Assembly (NCBI RefSeq): GCF_024628725.1 | Contig: NZ_CP102409.1 | Coordinates: 67,501 to 131,500, forward strand | DNA: 64,000 nucleotides | Source: Ruegeria sp. YS9 | GTDB lineage: Bacteria; Pseudomonadota; Alphaproteobacteria; Rhodobacterales; Rhodobacteraceae | Direction: 5' to 3' | Shown here: piece after piece, positions 27,764 through 37,028 of the stretch | Layout: each line of letters starts with the position of its first letter | How positions within the stretch are numbered: the first letter of the stretch is position 1 | Notes under the pieces: generated by a model | Database searches by the model: none | The model's input: the letters and a program-made list of their open reading frames with translations, nothing else | What the model was told of the DNA's origin: nothing | Made by a program: the position numbers and the translations under genes

Positions 27764-27934
27764 GTGATCATCAAGGCTGTCACACTTTTTCTGATCGGCA
27801 TGGGCGTCCTGGCGATGTTCGGAAAACTGCGCTTTCCGGGGCAGAAGAAACTGAGTTCCGCCAAGTGTCCGCGCTGCGGACGGTTTCGCATAGGCAAAGG
27901 CCCCTGCGCCTGCGAAAAAGGAGGTCGGACTTGA
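27764..27934 (+). CDS. Small membrane protein with zinc-ribbon motif
   Basis: 56 residues starting at GTG 27764, 1 bp after the peptidase stop. One transmembrane helix (about 3-19, 'IKAVTLFLIGMGVLAMFG') is followed by a basic stretch, then 'CPRCGRFRIGKGPCAC' with four Cys arranged like a zinc ribbon. Its stop overlaps the TTG start of the antiporter gene by 4 bp. Tight packing on both sides and the Cys motif make it a real gene despite its size. The function is unknown; it may assist one of its membrane neighbours. Confidence 0.75.
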   Translation: MIIKAVTLFLIGMGVLAMFGKLRFPGQKKLSSAKCPRCGRFRIGKGPCACEKGGRT

Positions 27935-28896
27935 TCACCACTTGGCTGCTGTCTGGTCTTGGGCTGTTGATCCTGCTGCTTGCAGGCGATGCGCTTGTGC
28001 GCGGTGCTGTAAACCTGAGCCTGCGTCTGGGTGTTCCGGCGTTGATCGTCAGCCTTACGATTGTGGCCTTCGGCACGTCTGCGCCCGAGTTGCTGATCGC
28101 CATCAGCGCATTGAAAGAGAACGCGCCCGGTATTGCGCTGGGCAACGTTGTCGGATCGAACACGGCCAACATCCTGTTGGTTCTTGGACTGCCCGCATTG
28201 CTGGCAACGCTTCACACAAGTGAATGTGACAGCCGCAGGAATTACGTCTTCATGCTGCTGGCGACGGTTCTGTTCATCGGGCTGGCTTTTTGCGGAACAT
28301 TCACCTTCTTCAGCGGTCTGATCCTGCTGGCGGCGTTGAGTCTTGTCCTGATGACTGCCTTTCGTGAGGCAAAAGCACATCGCAAGGCCTGTGGTGAGGC
28401 TTGCGCGGATGACGACGAGCTTGAAGGCTTGGAGGAAGCCGACCCTGACATGCCCTACTGGAAGGTATCGATTTACCTGATCCTGGGGTTGGTGGGGCTT
28501 CCGATGGGTGCGCACTTACTTGTCGACAACGCGACCGTCATCGCAAGAACCTATGGGGTCAGCGAAACGGTCATCGGCCTGACCCTGATCGCGGTTGGAA
28601 CCTCTTTGCCCGAACTGGCGACGACGCTTATGGCGGCATTGCGCAGACAGGCCGATGTCGCGCTGGGCAACGTGATCGGCTCGAACATGTTCAACCTTCT
28701 GGCCATCATCGGGATCGCAACCTGGTTCGGCCGTATTCCGGTCGATCCGGAATTCCTTCGGTTCGATCTGTGGGTCATGCTGGGCGCATCGCTGCTGCTG
28801 GTTCCGTTTGTATTCCTCAAACGCGACATCTCGCGCGTCTGGGGGTTGGTGTTGACTTTCCTTTATGTGCTTTATGTCATCGTACTGCTGGTGTGA
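27931..28896 (+). CDS. Calcium/sodium antiporter (CaCA family, YrbG-like)
   Basis: 321 residues, about ten membrane helices with two alpha-repeats: 'LTIVAFGTSAPELLIA' then 'GNVVGSNTANILLVLG', and 'LTLIAVGTSLPELATT' then 'GNVIGSNMFNLLAIIG'. These repeats hold the ion-binding acidic residues of cation/Ca exchangers. An acidic cytoplasmic loop ('ADDDELEGLEEADPD') separates the halves. The TTG start at 27931 is chosen because the N-terminal helix begins there and it forms a TTGA overlap with the upstream stop. Confidence 0.9.
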   Translation: MITTWLLSGLGLLILLLAGDALVRGAVNLSLRLGVPALIVSLTIVAFGTSAPELLIAISALKENAPGIALGNVVGSNTANILLVLGLPALLATLHTSECDSRRNYVFMLLATVLFIGLAFCGTFTFFSGLILLAALSLVLMTAFREAKAHRKACGEACADDDELEGLEEADPDMPYWKVSIYLILGLVGLPMGAHLLVDNATVIARTYGVSETVIGLTLIAVGTSLPELATTLMAALRRQADVALGNVIGSNMFNLLAIIGIATWFGRIPVDPEFLRFDLWVMLGASLLLVPFVFLKRDISRVWGLVLTFLYVLYVIVLLV

Positions 28897-28917
28897 TCTG
28901 ACCAAACGAGGTGAAGC

Positions 28918-29697
28918 ATGACCCGAGCCCTAGTCACCGGCGCCGGTATTCGTCTGGGCCGGGCCATGGCACTGTATCTGGCAGATCGTGGTTTCGATGT
29001 GGCGGTGCACTATGCCTCATCCGAAGGTCCGGCGCAGGAGACGGCGGCAGAGGTACAGGCCCTGGGCCGGAAATCCGTGACCCTGAAGGCCGATCTGCTG
29101 GATGAAGCTCAGGTTCAGGCGCTGCTGCCCAAAGCGGCCGAGGCGCTGGGCGGGCCGATCACGTGTCTGGTGAACAACGCATCGATCTTTGAATACGACA
29201 ACATCCGCACGGCAACCCGGCAAAGCTGGGATCGACATCTCGACAGCAACCTGCGCGCGCCCTTTGTGCTGACGCAGGCCATGGCAGATCAGGGGCTGAG
29301 CGCTGGCGCAGATGAGAATGGCGAACCGCTTGCAACCGGCCTCATCATCAACATGGTGGACATGCGTGTGCGCAAACTGACACCCGAGTTCATGTCATAC
29401 ACCATCGCAAAAATGGGTTTGTGGGCACTGACCCGAACGGCGGCGCAGGCATTGTCTCCGACGATCCGCGTCAATGCGATCGGGCCGGGCCCCACGATGC
29501 AGGGCCACCGCCAAAGCGAAGAGCATTTCCAGGCACAGCGTTCAAATACCGTTCTGGAACGGGGATCCAACCCGTCTGACATAACCGCAGCGCTTGGGTA
29601 TTTTCTGGATGCACACGCGGTCACCGGACAGCTTTTATGTGTGGACGGCGGTCAGCATCTGGGTTGGAAAACACCGGATGTTCTGGGTGTAGAATAA
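28918..29697 (+). CDS. SDR-family oxidoreductase (pteridine reductase/FolM-like)
   Basis: 259 residues. NADP-binding 'VTGAGIRLGRAMALYLADRG' (6-25) with the basic 'HYASSEGPAQ' region, 'LVNNAS' and the catalytic 'YTIAK' (Y-x3-K). The opening resembles pteridine-reductase and dihydromonapterin-reductase members of the short-chain dehydrogenases. The substrate is uncertain. It lies 21 bp after the antiporter gene and is followed by an AT-rich intergenic region. Confidence 0.85.
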   Translation: MTRALVTGAGIRLGRAMALYLADRGFDVAVHYASSEGPAQETAAEVQALGRKSVTLKADLLDEAQVQALLPKAAEALGGPITCLVNNASIFEYDNIRTATRQSWDRHLDSNLRAPFVLTQAMADQGLSAGADENGEPLATGLIINMVDMRVRKLTPEFMSYTIAKMGLWALTRTAAQALSPTIRVNAIGPGPTMQGHRQSEEHFQAQRSNTVLERGSNPSDITAALGYFLDAHAVTGQLLCVDGGQHLGWKTPDVLGVE

Positions 29698-29987
29698 GTA
29701 ATTTTGCTGCAAGTTTTGCACCGCTCTCAATCCTGTTACATGTGCGTTACAAAAATGTCTTTTTTTTCATACACTTGCTAAGTATGCAAAAAAATATCCT
29801 TTAAAAACAAGCCCTTGATAAGTTGCCTATTTTTTGTGCAAGTAAAGGAAAGGGCAAGGAAACAAGGGGATTTCCGATCTTCCGGAATTTTATCTTCACA
29901 CTTATCCACAGAAACCGTGGATTTGTTTTCTCTTGATCTGAAAGGCATGAGATTGCAGCCATTGCCAGAGAATCATATCTCAGGATC
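29698..29987. other. AT-rich intergenic region upstream of uvrC
   Basis: 290 bp without a gene. At 29760-29795 'catac' and 'gtatg' form a short stem flanked by T and A runs, a possible bidirectional terminator. A perfect DnaA-box sequence 'ttatccaca' occurs at 29902-29910. The rest is AT-rich and must carry the uvrC promoter. No RNA gene is recognised. Confidence 0.5.
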
Positions 29988-31850
29988 ATGACCAGCGACA
30001 GCGAATCATCCCCTACCGGCTATGCCTGCATTCAGCGCTATGTGAAAACGCTGGACAGTTCTCCGGGTGTCTACCGCATGCTCGATGCAGACAGCCGGGT
30101 TCTGTATGTCGGCAAAGCCCGAAATCTCAGGGCACGGGTGTCGAATTACACACGGCCGGGTCATTCGGGGCGGATCGAAAAGATGATCGCCGCGACGGCC
30201 TCGATGATGTTTTTGACCACGCGAACCGAGACCGAGGCCCTGCTGCTGGAGCAGAACCTGATCAAGCAGCTCAAACCCAAGTACAATGTATTGTTGCGGG
30301 ATGACAAAAGCTTTCCGAACATCCTGGTCGCCAAGGATCATGACTTTCCGCAGATCAAGAAACACCGAGGGGCGAAGAAGGAAAAAGGTGCCTATTTCGG
30401 CCCCTTCGCCAGTGCCGGTGCGGTGAACCGGACGCTGAACCAGTTGCAAAAAGCGTTCCTGCTGCGCAACTGTTCGGATTCGATGTTCGACAGCCGAACG
30501 CGGCCATGCCTTCTGTATCAGATCAAACGGTGTTCCGGGCCGTGTGTCGGCCTGATTTCGAAGCAGGATTACCGTGAAAGCGTGAAGGACGCCGAACGCT
30601 TTCTGTCGGGTCGCTCGACCAAGGTACAGGAGGAACTGGCCGAGCAGATGATGGCCGCATCCGAGGCGATGGAGTTCGAACGCGCCGCCGGTCTGCGTGA
30701 CCGCATCCGGGCGCTGACGCAGGTGCAGACTTCTCAGGGTATCAACCCGCGCGGTGTGGCCGAGGCGGACGTGATCGGCCTGTATATGGAAAGCGGTCAG
30801 GCCTGCGTGCAGGTGTTTTTCATCCGTGCGAACCAGAACTGGGGCAACAAGGATTTCTATCCGCGCGTCGGGCCGGATGTTTCACCTGCCGAGGTGATGG
30901 AGGCCTTTCTGGGCCAGTTCTACGACAACAAGGAACCGCCGCGGCAGCTGATCCTGTCGGACGGAATCGAAAACGTGGATCTGATGCAGCAGGCGCTGGC
31001 CGAAAAAGCCGGGCGCAAGGTCGAAATCCTTGTGCCGCAGCGTGGCGAAAAACAGGAACTGGTTGCCGGTGCCTTGCGCAACGCACGCGAGGCTCTGGCC
31101 CGCCGCATGTCGGAAAGTGCCACGCAGGCCAAGCTGCTGCGCGGGCTGGCCGAGGCGTTCGAACTGGACGGTTCGCCGGGACGGATCGAGGTCTACGACA
31201 ACTCTCATATCCAAGGCACCAATGCTGTCGGCGGCATGATCGTTGCGGGCCCCGAGGGATTCATGAAGAACGCTTACCGCAAGTTCAACATTCGCGGTGA
31301 TGATCTGACACCGGGTGACGACTTCGGCATGATGAAAGAGGTGCTGAACCGCCGCTTCACCAGATTGCAAAAGGAAGACCCGGACCGCGACAAAGGGCTG
31401 TGGCCCGATCTGCTGCTGATCGATGGCGGTGCCGGGCAGGTAAGCGCCGTGCATCAGATCATGGTCGAACATGGGGTCGAAGACATTCCCATGGTCGGCG
31501 TCGCCAAAGGGGTCGACCGCGATCACGGCAAGGAAGAGTTCCACCGGATCGGCCAGCGCCCCTTTGCGCTGAAACGCAACGACCCTGTTTTGTATTTCAT
31601 TCAACGTTTGAGGGATGAGGCGCACCGGTTCGCCATCGGCACCCATCGTGCGAAACGCGCCAAGGCCGTGGGTGCAACGCCTTTGGATGAAATCCCAGGG
31701 GTAGGGGCTGCGCGCAAGCGTGCTCTGTTGGCCCATTTCGGCAGCGCCAAAGCCGTCAGCCGGGCCAATCTGGCCGATCTGAAAGCGGTCGAAGGGATCT
31801 CGGCCGGGTTGGCGCAGAAGGTTTACGACTTCTTCCACGACAAGGGCTAG
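29988..31850 (+). CDS. uvrC: Excinuclease ABC subunit C
   Basis: 620 residues. It makes both incisions in nucleotide excision repair with UvrB. N-terminal GIY-YIG nuclease (about 25-105: '[20 protein letters not shown]'), Cys-rich region around '[19 protein letters not shown]', UVR motif near residue 215-240, RNase H-like domain with '[20 protein letters not shown]', and a C-terminal helix-hairpin-helix pair ('[18 protein letters not shown]'). Length is normal. The stop codon shares bases with the convergent transporter gene stop in a CTAG. Confidence 0.97.
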   Translation: MTSDSESSPTGYACIQRYVKTLDSSPGVYRMLDADSRVLYVGKARNLRARVSNYTRPGHSGRIEKMIAATASMMFLTTRTETEALLLEQNLIKQLKPKYNVLLRDDKSFPNILVAKDHDFPQIKKHRGAKKEKGAYFGPFASAGAVNRTLNQLQKAFLLRNCSDSMFDSRTRPCLLYQIKRCSGPCVGLISKQDYRESVKDAERFLSGRSTKVQEELAEQMMAASEAMEFERAAGLRDRIRALTQVQTSQGINPRGVAEADVIGLYMESGQACVQVFFIRANQNWGNKDFYPRVGPDVSPAEVMEAFLGQFYDNKEPPRQLILSDGIENVDLMQQALAEKAGRKVEILVPQRGEKQELVAGALRNAREALARRMSESATQAKLLRGLAEAFELDGSPGRIEVYDNSHIQGTNAVGGMIVAGPEGFMKNAYRKFNIRGDDLTPGDDFGMMKEVLNRRFTRLQKEDPDRDKGLWPDLLLIDGGAGQVSAVHQIMVEHGVEDIPMVGVAKGVDRDHGKEEFHRIGQRPFALKRNDPVLYFIQRLRDEAHRFAIGTHRAKRAKAVGATPLDEIPGVGAARKRALLAHFGSAKAVSRANLADLKAVEGISAGLAQKVYDFFHDKG

Positions 31851-32731
31851 GCGCGCCGACCCCGCGACAGGATATAGAGGCCCGACGCGACGATCAGCGC
31901 GCTGCCGATCCACATGGTAGGGTCCAGGCTTTCACCGAACATGGCCACCCCCAACCCGATGCCGAACAACAGCCGGGTGTATCTGAACGGGGTCACGGCA
32001 GACACTTCACCCGTGCGCATGGCCTTCATCAGCGACGCATAAGCCATTACGCCCATCAGCACCGCGCCGGTCAGGTGCAGGCTTGTGTGCACGCTGAGCG
32101 AGACCATCGGCGCGCCTTCCCAAAACCGATAGGCCACGCCGGCCACGATGATGCTGAGGAAGCCGTAAAACCCCAGGACTTCGGTTCCAAGCGTGGCGGG
32201 TGCTGCACGGCTGGCCAGGTCACGCCCGGCAAACCCCAGCATTCCCAGCACCGCCAATATCGACAACAGCGAAAAACTGTCTCCGGTGGGTTGCAGGATG
32301 ACGACGACGCCGATCATGCCGACAAAGATGGCGCTCCAGCGCCGCCAACCCACTGTCTCGCCGAAGAACAGCGCCGCGCCTGCAACAACGACCAGAGGCG
32401 TGGCTTGCAGAATCACAGTGGCCGAAGACAACGGAGTCAGTGCGATGGCCAGAACATAGAACAACCGACCAAAGACCTCGAACAGCACCCGAATTTTCAT
32501 CGGGCGGGACAGAACGTCAGGGTGCAGCAGCCGCTGCCCGCGCGCCAGGGCCACCGCGGCAAATACCACGGACCCGCCCGCGCCGAAAAGAACCAGAACC
32601 TGCCAGATCGGCAGCGCGGCTGAGGCGGCTTTCAGCAACGCATCCTCCAGCGCAAAACCGGCCATCGCGGCGACCATCCAGAGGCTGCCGATCATGTTTG
32701 ACCGTGTGTCGGTTTGAATATGCGCTGTCAT
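31847..32731 (-). CDS. DMT-superfamily transporter (EamA family)
   Basis: 294 residues and about ten transmembrane helices in two EamA repeats ('[20 protein letters not shown]' at the start; '[20 protein letters not shown]' in the second half). '[20 protein letters not shown]' is typical. These carriers export amino acids, nucleosides or other metabolites; the cargo is not predictable. The ATG at 32731 is chosen over an upstream in-frame start because the preceding residues are not hydrophobic or conserved. Convergent with uvrC. Confidence 0.87.
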   Translation of the reverse strand: MTAHIQTDTRSNMIGSLWMVAAMAGFALEDALLKAASAALPIWQVLVLFGAGGSVVFAAVALARGQRLLHPDVLSRPMKIRVLFEVFGRLFYVLAIALTPLSSATVILQATPLVVVAGAALFFGETVGWRRWSAIFVGMIGVVVILQPTGDSFSLLSILAVLGMLGFAGRDLASRAAPATLGTEVLGFYGFLSIIVAGVAYRFWEGAPMVSLSVHTSLHLTGAVLMGVMAYASLMKAMRTGEVSAVTPFRYTRLLFGIGLGVAMFGESLDPTMWIGSALIVASGLYILSRGRRA

Positions 32732-32904
32732 CTGGTACTTTCCGGCTGGGCTTGCGCGGCAATCTGACCGCAAAGCCGGGAAAGGCCAAGAGGTACTGTT
32801 CTGAGACGTCAGGCCTGCGGCGCTTTGACCAAGCGATTGTGAGTGATGAAGTTTTTTGCCTGATTGGCTTTTCTGTTCCGGACCAGCAATATAGGGTCCA
32901 AGCC

Positions 32905-33573
32905 ATGAAGTGGAATTTACCCAATCTCCTGACTGTGCTGCGCCTGCTGGCCGCGCCCGGACTGGCTGTAATGTTTCTGTATTTCACCCGTCCCTATGCG
33001 GACTGGTTTGCACTGATCCTGTTCCTGACAGCGGCGATTACCGATTGGTTCGATGGGTATCTGGCCCGCGCATGGAAGCAAGAGACCAAAATCGGAGCGA
33101 TGCTGGATCCGATCGCCGACAAGGCCATGGTAGTGATCGCGCTTATGATCCTTGTGGGCTATTCGACCGAGCACTGGACACCGTGGCTTGTCCTTCCTGC
33201 AACCGTGATCCTGTTTCGCGAAGTTTTTGTCTCGGGCCTGCGGGAATACCTGGGCGATGTGGCCGGCACGCTCAAAGTCACCAAACTGGCGAAATGGAAG
33301 ACCACGGCCCAGATGGTCGCCATCGCGGTTCTGTTTTCGCAGGGCATCTTTGAACACTATGCCGTGATGGCGAGTTTTGGCATGGATGCCGAGCTGGTCG
33401 AGCAGATCATTGCGGGGCAGGTCGAAGACGTGAACCACCTGCGCCTGAATGTCGATGGTATGTACTGGGCCGGTCAGGTCGGGCTGTGGCTGTTGTGGAT
33501 CGCGGCAACGCTTACATTGATCACCGGCTATGATTATCTACGTAAAGCCATGCCTCATCTGAAGGAGAGCTAA
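32905..33573 (+). CDS. pgsA: CDP-diacylglycerol-glycerol-3-phosphate 3-phosphatidyltransferase
   Basis: 222 residues, multi-pass membrane enzyme that commits CDP-diacylglycerol to phosphatidylglycerol. The CDP-alcohol phosphotransferase motif D-G-x2-A-R-x8-G-x3-D-x3-D is exact: 'DGYLARAWKQETKIGAMLDP' followed by IAD. N-terminal 'NLPNLLTVLRLLAAPGL' is typical. It leads a short operon with moaD and moaE, which start 3 bp and then 3 bp after each preceding stop. Confidence 0.94.
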   Translation: MKWNLPNLLTVLRLLAAPGLAVMFLYFTRPYADWFALILFLTAAITDWFDGYLARAWKQETKIGAMLDPIADKAMVVIALMILVGYSTEHWTPWLVLPATVILFREVFVSGLREYLGDVAGTLKVTKLAKWKTTAQMVAIAVLFSQGIFEHYAVMASFGMDAELVEQIIAGQVEDVNHLRLNVDGMYWAGQVGLWLLWIAATLTLITGYDYLRKAMPHLKES

Positions 33574-33576
33574 CCG

Positions 33577-33822
33577 ATGGATGTTCTGTATTTCGCCTGG
33601 GTGCGCGAACGCATCGGCTTGCCAAAAGAAAAGGTCGAAACGCAAGCGGCCACGGTCAGCGACCTGGTGGCTGAACTGAGCGCTCGGGAAGATCGCTATG
33701 CCGCGGCGTTTGCCGATTTGTCCGCCCTTCGCGTCGCGTTGGATCAGGAACTGTCAGATTTCGATGCTTCGCTGGCAGGTGTTCGGGAAGTTGCGTTTTT
33801 CCCACCTATGACGGGCGGTTGA
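33577..33822 (+). CDS. moaD: Molybdopterin synthase sulfur carrier subunit
   Basis: 81 residues with the ubiquitin-like fold of MoaD: 'VLYFAWVRERIGLPKE' at the start and the C-terminal 'REVAFFPPMTGG', whose terminal Gly-Gly is thiocarboxylated to carry sulfur. Adjacent moaE encodes its partner in converting precursor Z (cPMP) to molybdopterin. The order pgsA-moaD-moaE is seen in other Rhodobacteraceae to my knowledge. Confidence 0.94.
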   Translation: MDVLYFAWVRERIGLPKEKVETQAATVSDLVAELSAREDRYAAAFADLSALRVALDQELSDFDASLAGVREVAFFPPMTGG

Positions 33823-33825
33823 CCG

Positions 33826-34269
33826 ATGCGGATCGCGGTTCAGGAAGAGGCATTTGATCTGGGGGCCGAGGCCAATGCCTTTGCCGCCGGGGATGATGCC
33901 AACGGGGCCATCGTTACTTTCACCGGCGTTGTGCGTGACCTTGCAAGCGGTGATCTGGATGTGATGGAGATCGAGCACTATCCCGGTATGACCGAACGTG
34001 CCCTGACCAAGATCGCCCAAGAGGCGCAGGCGCGTTGGGCATTGGGCGATGTGCTGGTCATTCACCGTTTTGGACGTCTGGCACCGGGTGACAAGATCAT
34101 GATGGTGGCCACGGCGGCGCCCCATCGCAAGGACGCGTTCGAGGCGGCCGAATATCTGATGGACTACCTGAAATCCCGCGCGCCGTTCTGGAAAAAGGAA
34201 ATTACCCGTTCCGGCGCCGAATGGGTTGCGGCCAAAGATCAGGACGAAGACGCTCTGACCCGTTGGTAG
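33826..34269 (+). CDS. moaE: Molybdopterin synthase catalytic subunit
   Basis: 147 residues. MoaE signatures: 'NGAIVTFTGVVRDL', 'LEIEHYPGMTE'-like sequence (MEIEHYPGMTE), 'VIHRFGRLAPGD' and the lysine-rich 'APHRKDAFEAAEYLMDYLK' then 'PFWKKE', which holds the catalytic Lys residues. It inserts the dithiolene sulfurs delivered by MoaD. Starts 3 bp after moaD. Downstream lies a degraded PLP-enzyme fragment, so the operon ends here. Confidence 0.95.
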   Translation: MRIAVQEEAFDLGAEANAFAAGDDANGAIVTFTGVVRDLASGDLDVMEIEHYPGMTERALTKIAQEAQARWALGDVLVIHRFGRLAPGDKIMMVATAAPHRKDAFEAAEYLMDYLKSRAPFWKKEITRSGAEWVAAKDQDEDALTRW

Positions 34270-34452
34270 CGTCGCGCGGCCACCGCGGTGGTTCTGGGAT
34301 CCGAGCGGTTTCAATTCTTCTCTGGACGCCGGTTCACGAGCCTGCACCAAAGCCGTGAAAATGGATCGATAGGATGGCGGCAAGCACCACGGATTGAATC
34401 ACTAAGGCCTTGCGACACAGACAATTCATTCGGAAAAAGCCTGGCCCCGACC

Positions 34453-34695
34453 AGCGGTGCGTTTGCCCGGCAGATGATCGATAAACTCCGGATCGTTCAC
34501 TATGCCGTGTCGCTTGGCCATCATCGCAGTCTGATATTCTGGATGGGAACCGAAGCTTTGATGCAATCGTCCTTCCGATTGGAAGGGGTGCAATTGGCAC
34601 GTTATGGGAATTGCGCAGTGGATGATGTGTTTAGGCTGTCGGTTGGTCTGGAAGACCCCGAAGACCTGATTGCGGATTTGGCGCAGGTCCTGTGA
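34453..34695 (+). pseudogene. 3' remnant of a Cys/Met-metabolism PLP-dependent enzyme (methionine gamma-lyase-like)
   Basis: About 80 codons match the C-terminal end of this family: 'FARQMIDKLRIVHYAVSLGH' followed by 'HRSLIFW', and 'VDDVFRLSVGLEDPEDLIAD'. The remaining ~320 residues, including the PLP lysine, are absent. Upstream DNA (34270-34452) in the same frame has no family resemblance, so the gene was truncated at its 5' side. No ribosome site suggests expression. It is a decaying fragment. Confidence 0.75.
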
Positions 34696-34716
34696 GCCGT
34701 CCGGGACGGCGGTCGC

Positions 34717-35055
34717 TCAGTCGGCGTTGTTGATCCGACCGCGCATTTCCTCGGCCTCTTGCCGCGCGGCGCGCAGACCGTCCATGGCTGCGGCCAGTTC
34801 TGCCTCTGTCTGGGTCAGCTGATTGGTCAGCTCGGCTTCGCGCTGCTGAAGGTAGGTTATGGCCTGATCGCGGGTTTCTTCCGCTTCGTGCAGTTCCTGG
34901 CTCATGCGATCCAGATCAGCGACGTCGCTTTGGCGGACGCGGGACAGGCGGTGTGCCAGCCAGTTGGCAAACCAACCCATGCAGAAGGCCGCAAACAGAA
35001 TGACGGCTGTGGCGATGATGAATTCGGTTCTGTTCAACTTACTGGTCCTCTGCAT
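34717..35055 (-). CDS. Membrane-anchored coiled-coil protein of unknown function
   Basis: 112 residues from ATG 35055 (35061 is an alternative). One N-terminal transmembrane helix ('FIIATAVILFAAFCMGWFAN') is followed by a long charged coiled coil ('LDRMSQELHEAEETRDQAI' and 'EAELTNQLTQTEAELAAAM'). The start overlaps the 3' end of the OmpA-family gene by 17 bp, so the two are co-expressed and may work together at the envelope. No family is recognised. Confidence 0.7.
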   Translation of the reverse strand: MQRTSKLNRTEFIIATAVILFAAFCMGWFANWLAHRLSRVRQSDVADLDRMSQELHEAEETRDQAITYLQQREAELTNQLTQTEAELAAAMDGLRAARQEAEEMRGRINNAD

Positions 35056-36979
35056 CCGCATCAGGTGCGGTCGTTTCGGTCTGATCCGTTTCAGGCGCGT
35101 CAGCCTCGGCCTCAGCCTCAAGCGCTTCGAGACCTGTTTCCGCGGCCTCGACAGGCTCGGGGCGGATCAGCCGGAACTCGATCCGCCGGTTTTCCTCGCG
35201 GCCTTCTTCGGTGTCGTTGTCCGCGATGGGCTGTGTTTCACCGTACCCGACGGCAGTATAGCTGCTGGTGGGAATGCGCCGCCCGCGCAGCTCGTTCAGA
35301 ATCGATTGCGCCCGTGCCTGGCTGAGCTGCTGGTTCATCTCTTCGCGGCCCTGGCTGTCCGTATGGCCCTGGATCTCCAGCCGGATCGGCCCGCAGTCAC
35401 GCAGGATGTCGGCGATCTGGTTCACCGTATCGCGCGAGTCGGATGCGATCGTCGCCGATCCGGGTTCGAACGCAATTTTGCTGACGGTCTGGATTTCGGC
35501 GATCTGCGCTTCGCAGACTTCAGGATCGGGCAGCGCGTCTTCGGGCTCTGGCGGCGGCTGATAAGTGATCGTCAGGGTGAATTCCTGCCCTTCGCCCAGC
35601 TTGTCCGACAACTGACCTGCGATCCGGGCCTTGGCATCCTCTTCATGGCTGAGGCCAGTCAGTTCGACCGAGCCTGGTGTTACGGTCAGGGCCCCGTTGT
35701 GAAGCTGGGCCAACGCCTCCAGGCCGGCCAGAACACGCACCGGCCAATCTGCCGGAAGCCCCGGCGCGATGCGGGTCGCGGTATAGACCTGATCCGAGCC
35801 GAAGGCCGCGCGGGCATAGCTGTCGACCATGTCCCGCAACGTTTCATCCCCCAGACGCCCTCGCAGTTGCACAAGCCCTTCGGGGCTGCGGGTCGCCGAG
35901 AACTCGATGGGCCCGGTCTGTTCGCTGGTTTCAGGTTCCGGCAGCACGGCATGCAGGGCAAAGACCTGAGGCAACGCTGTTTCAAGTTCACCTACAACCC
36001 GGTCAAACAAGGCTGGATCGGTGCCTTGTGCCGCGACCAGGGTGATGTCCGCATCCGACATCGTGACCGAGCCTTTGCCGATTCTGGCCAGTGCCCGAAT
36101 GCTCTTCTCGGCGGCTTCGGCCCAGCGTGGCGAAGGCTCGCCCAGACCGATGGTGCAGGAATATGGCCCCGACAAGCCGGCATCGCGCGCAGCGGTCACG
36201 ATCCGGTCGCGCGCTTTTGCATCCTGTGCCGAGCAGGCGTCAAATTGCCCACCGTCTTCGTTGATCAGAAAACGCAGCGTAAAGGGCGTAATGACGGGCC
36301 GGGGGGCCGAAATCGCCAGCCCGATCCGCAGGCTGGGCGGCGCGGCGCGGGTCAGATCTTGTTCGAGACGTTGTTTTTCCTGTTGGCTGTCCGCAATGGC
36401 GGTGATTTTGACCAAATCGGCGTTTGCGGAGATTTTGGCACGCGGCAGGCTGGCCAAAGCCTCGATGGCATAGGATATCGCTGCATCCCAACCGTCGGGC
36501 TTGGGGTAATCCGCCGTTTCCATCAGGTCCGAGACCGCGATGTTGCGGTCGAGATTGCTCAGCCGTCTGATCAGGTCGTCCCTGTCTTCACTGGCGGGGA
36601 TCAGACCGATGATCGAGATACCGTGTTCATTGCGCAGAATTTCTGCCGAAAAGCGTGGTGACGCGAGGGCAGAGGTCGCTTCGACCTCCATTTCGTCGAT
36701 TACGCGGGACGCATCGACCTCGGTTCCGGCTGCGGTCAGTGCGTTGAATCGTGTCGCCTCATCCGGTGCAATCCCGGTCAGGACCACGCGCAAGCCGTCT
36801 GACTCGACCTCGGCCCAGTCGTGCCCTTTGAGGTCAAGCGCCCGGCGCACGGCGAATTCCGATGTCTCTTCGATCTTGGTGACGGCATAGCTGGCTGCCA
36901 AAAGCGACAGCCCGGCTGACACAAGAAAGATCAGGGAAACAACGATAAAATACGGCAGACGCATATTTGGGTTTGACAC
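35039..36979 (-). CDS. OmpA-family protein with N-terminal membrane segment
   Basis: 646 residues from GTG 36979; ATG 36964 (MRLPYFIVV) is equally possible, and 'gagga' lies awkwardly for both. One N-terminal transmembrane helix (about 10-30) is followed by a long periplasmic region with BON-like repeats ('AKISANADLVKITAIADSQQ', 'NGALTVTPGSVELTGLS') and a C-terminal OmpA domain. The OmpA domain has 'LEIQGHTDSQGREEMNQQLS', 'SQARAQSILNELRGRRI' and 'VGYGETQPIADN' for peptidoglycan binding. The tail is acidic and low complexity. It probably links the inner membrane to the cell wall. Confidence 0.85.
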   Translation of the reverse strand: MSNPNMRLPYFIVVSLIFLVSAGLSLLAASYAVTKIEETSEFAVRRALDLKGHDWAEVESDGLRVVLTGIAPDEATRFNALTAAGTEVDASRVIDEMEVEATSALASPRFSAEILRNEHGISIIGLIPASEDRDDLIRRLSNLDRNIAVSDLMETADYPKPDGWDAAISYAIEALASLPRAKISANADLVKITAIADSQQEKQRLEQDLTRAAPPSLRIGLAISAPRPVITPFTLRFLINEDGGQFDACSAQDAKARDRIVTAARDAGLSGPYSCTIGLGEPSPRWAEAAEKSIRALARIGKGSVTMSDADITLVAAQGTDPALFDRVVGELETALPQVFALHAVLPEPETSEQTGPIEFSATRSPEGLVQLRGRLGDETLRDMVDSYARAAFGSDQVYTATRIAPGLPADWPVRVLAGLEALAQLHNGALTVTPGSVELTGLSHEEDAKARIAGQLSDKLGEGQEFTLTITYQPPPEPEDALPDPEVCEAQIAEIQTVSKIAFEPGSATIASDSRDTVNQIADILRDCGPIRLEIQGHTDSQGREEMNQQLSQARAQSILNELRGRRIPTSSYTAVGYGETQPIADNDTEEGREENRRIEFRLIRPEPVEAAETGLEALEAEAEADAPETDQTETTAPDADAEDQ

Positions 36980-37028
36980 TCCTCAGGCGGTTGGGCCGAT
37001 CTTTACAGGCCCCGTTCAGCAGGTGCAA

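Noticed and set aside
29902..29910. DnaA box as a sign of a replication origin
   Set aside because: Only one box is seen, and no dnaA, gyrB or parAB genes are nearby; hemE in the window is 7 kb away.
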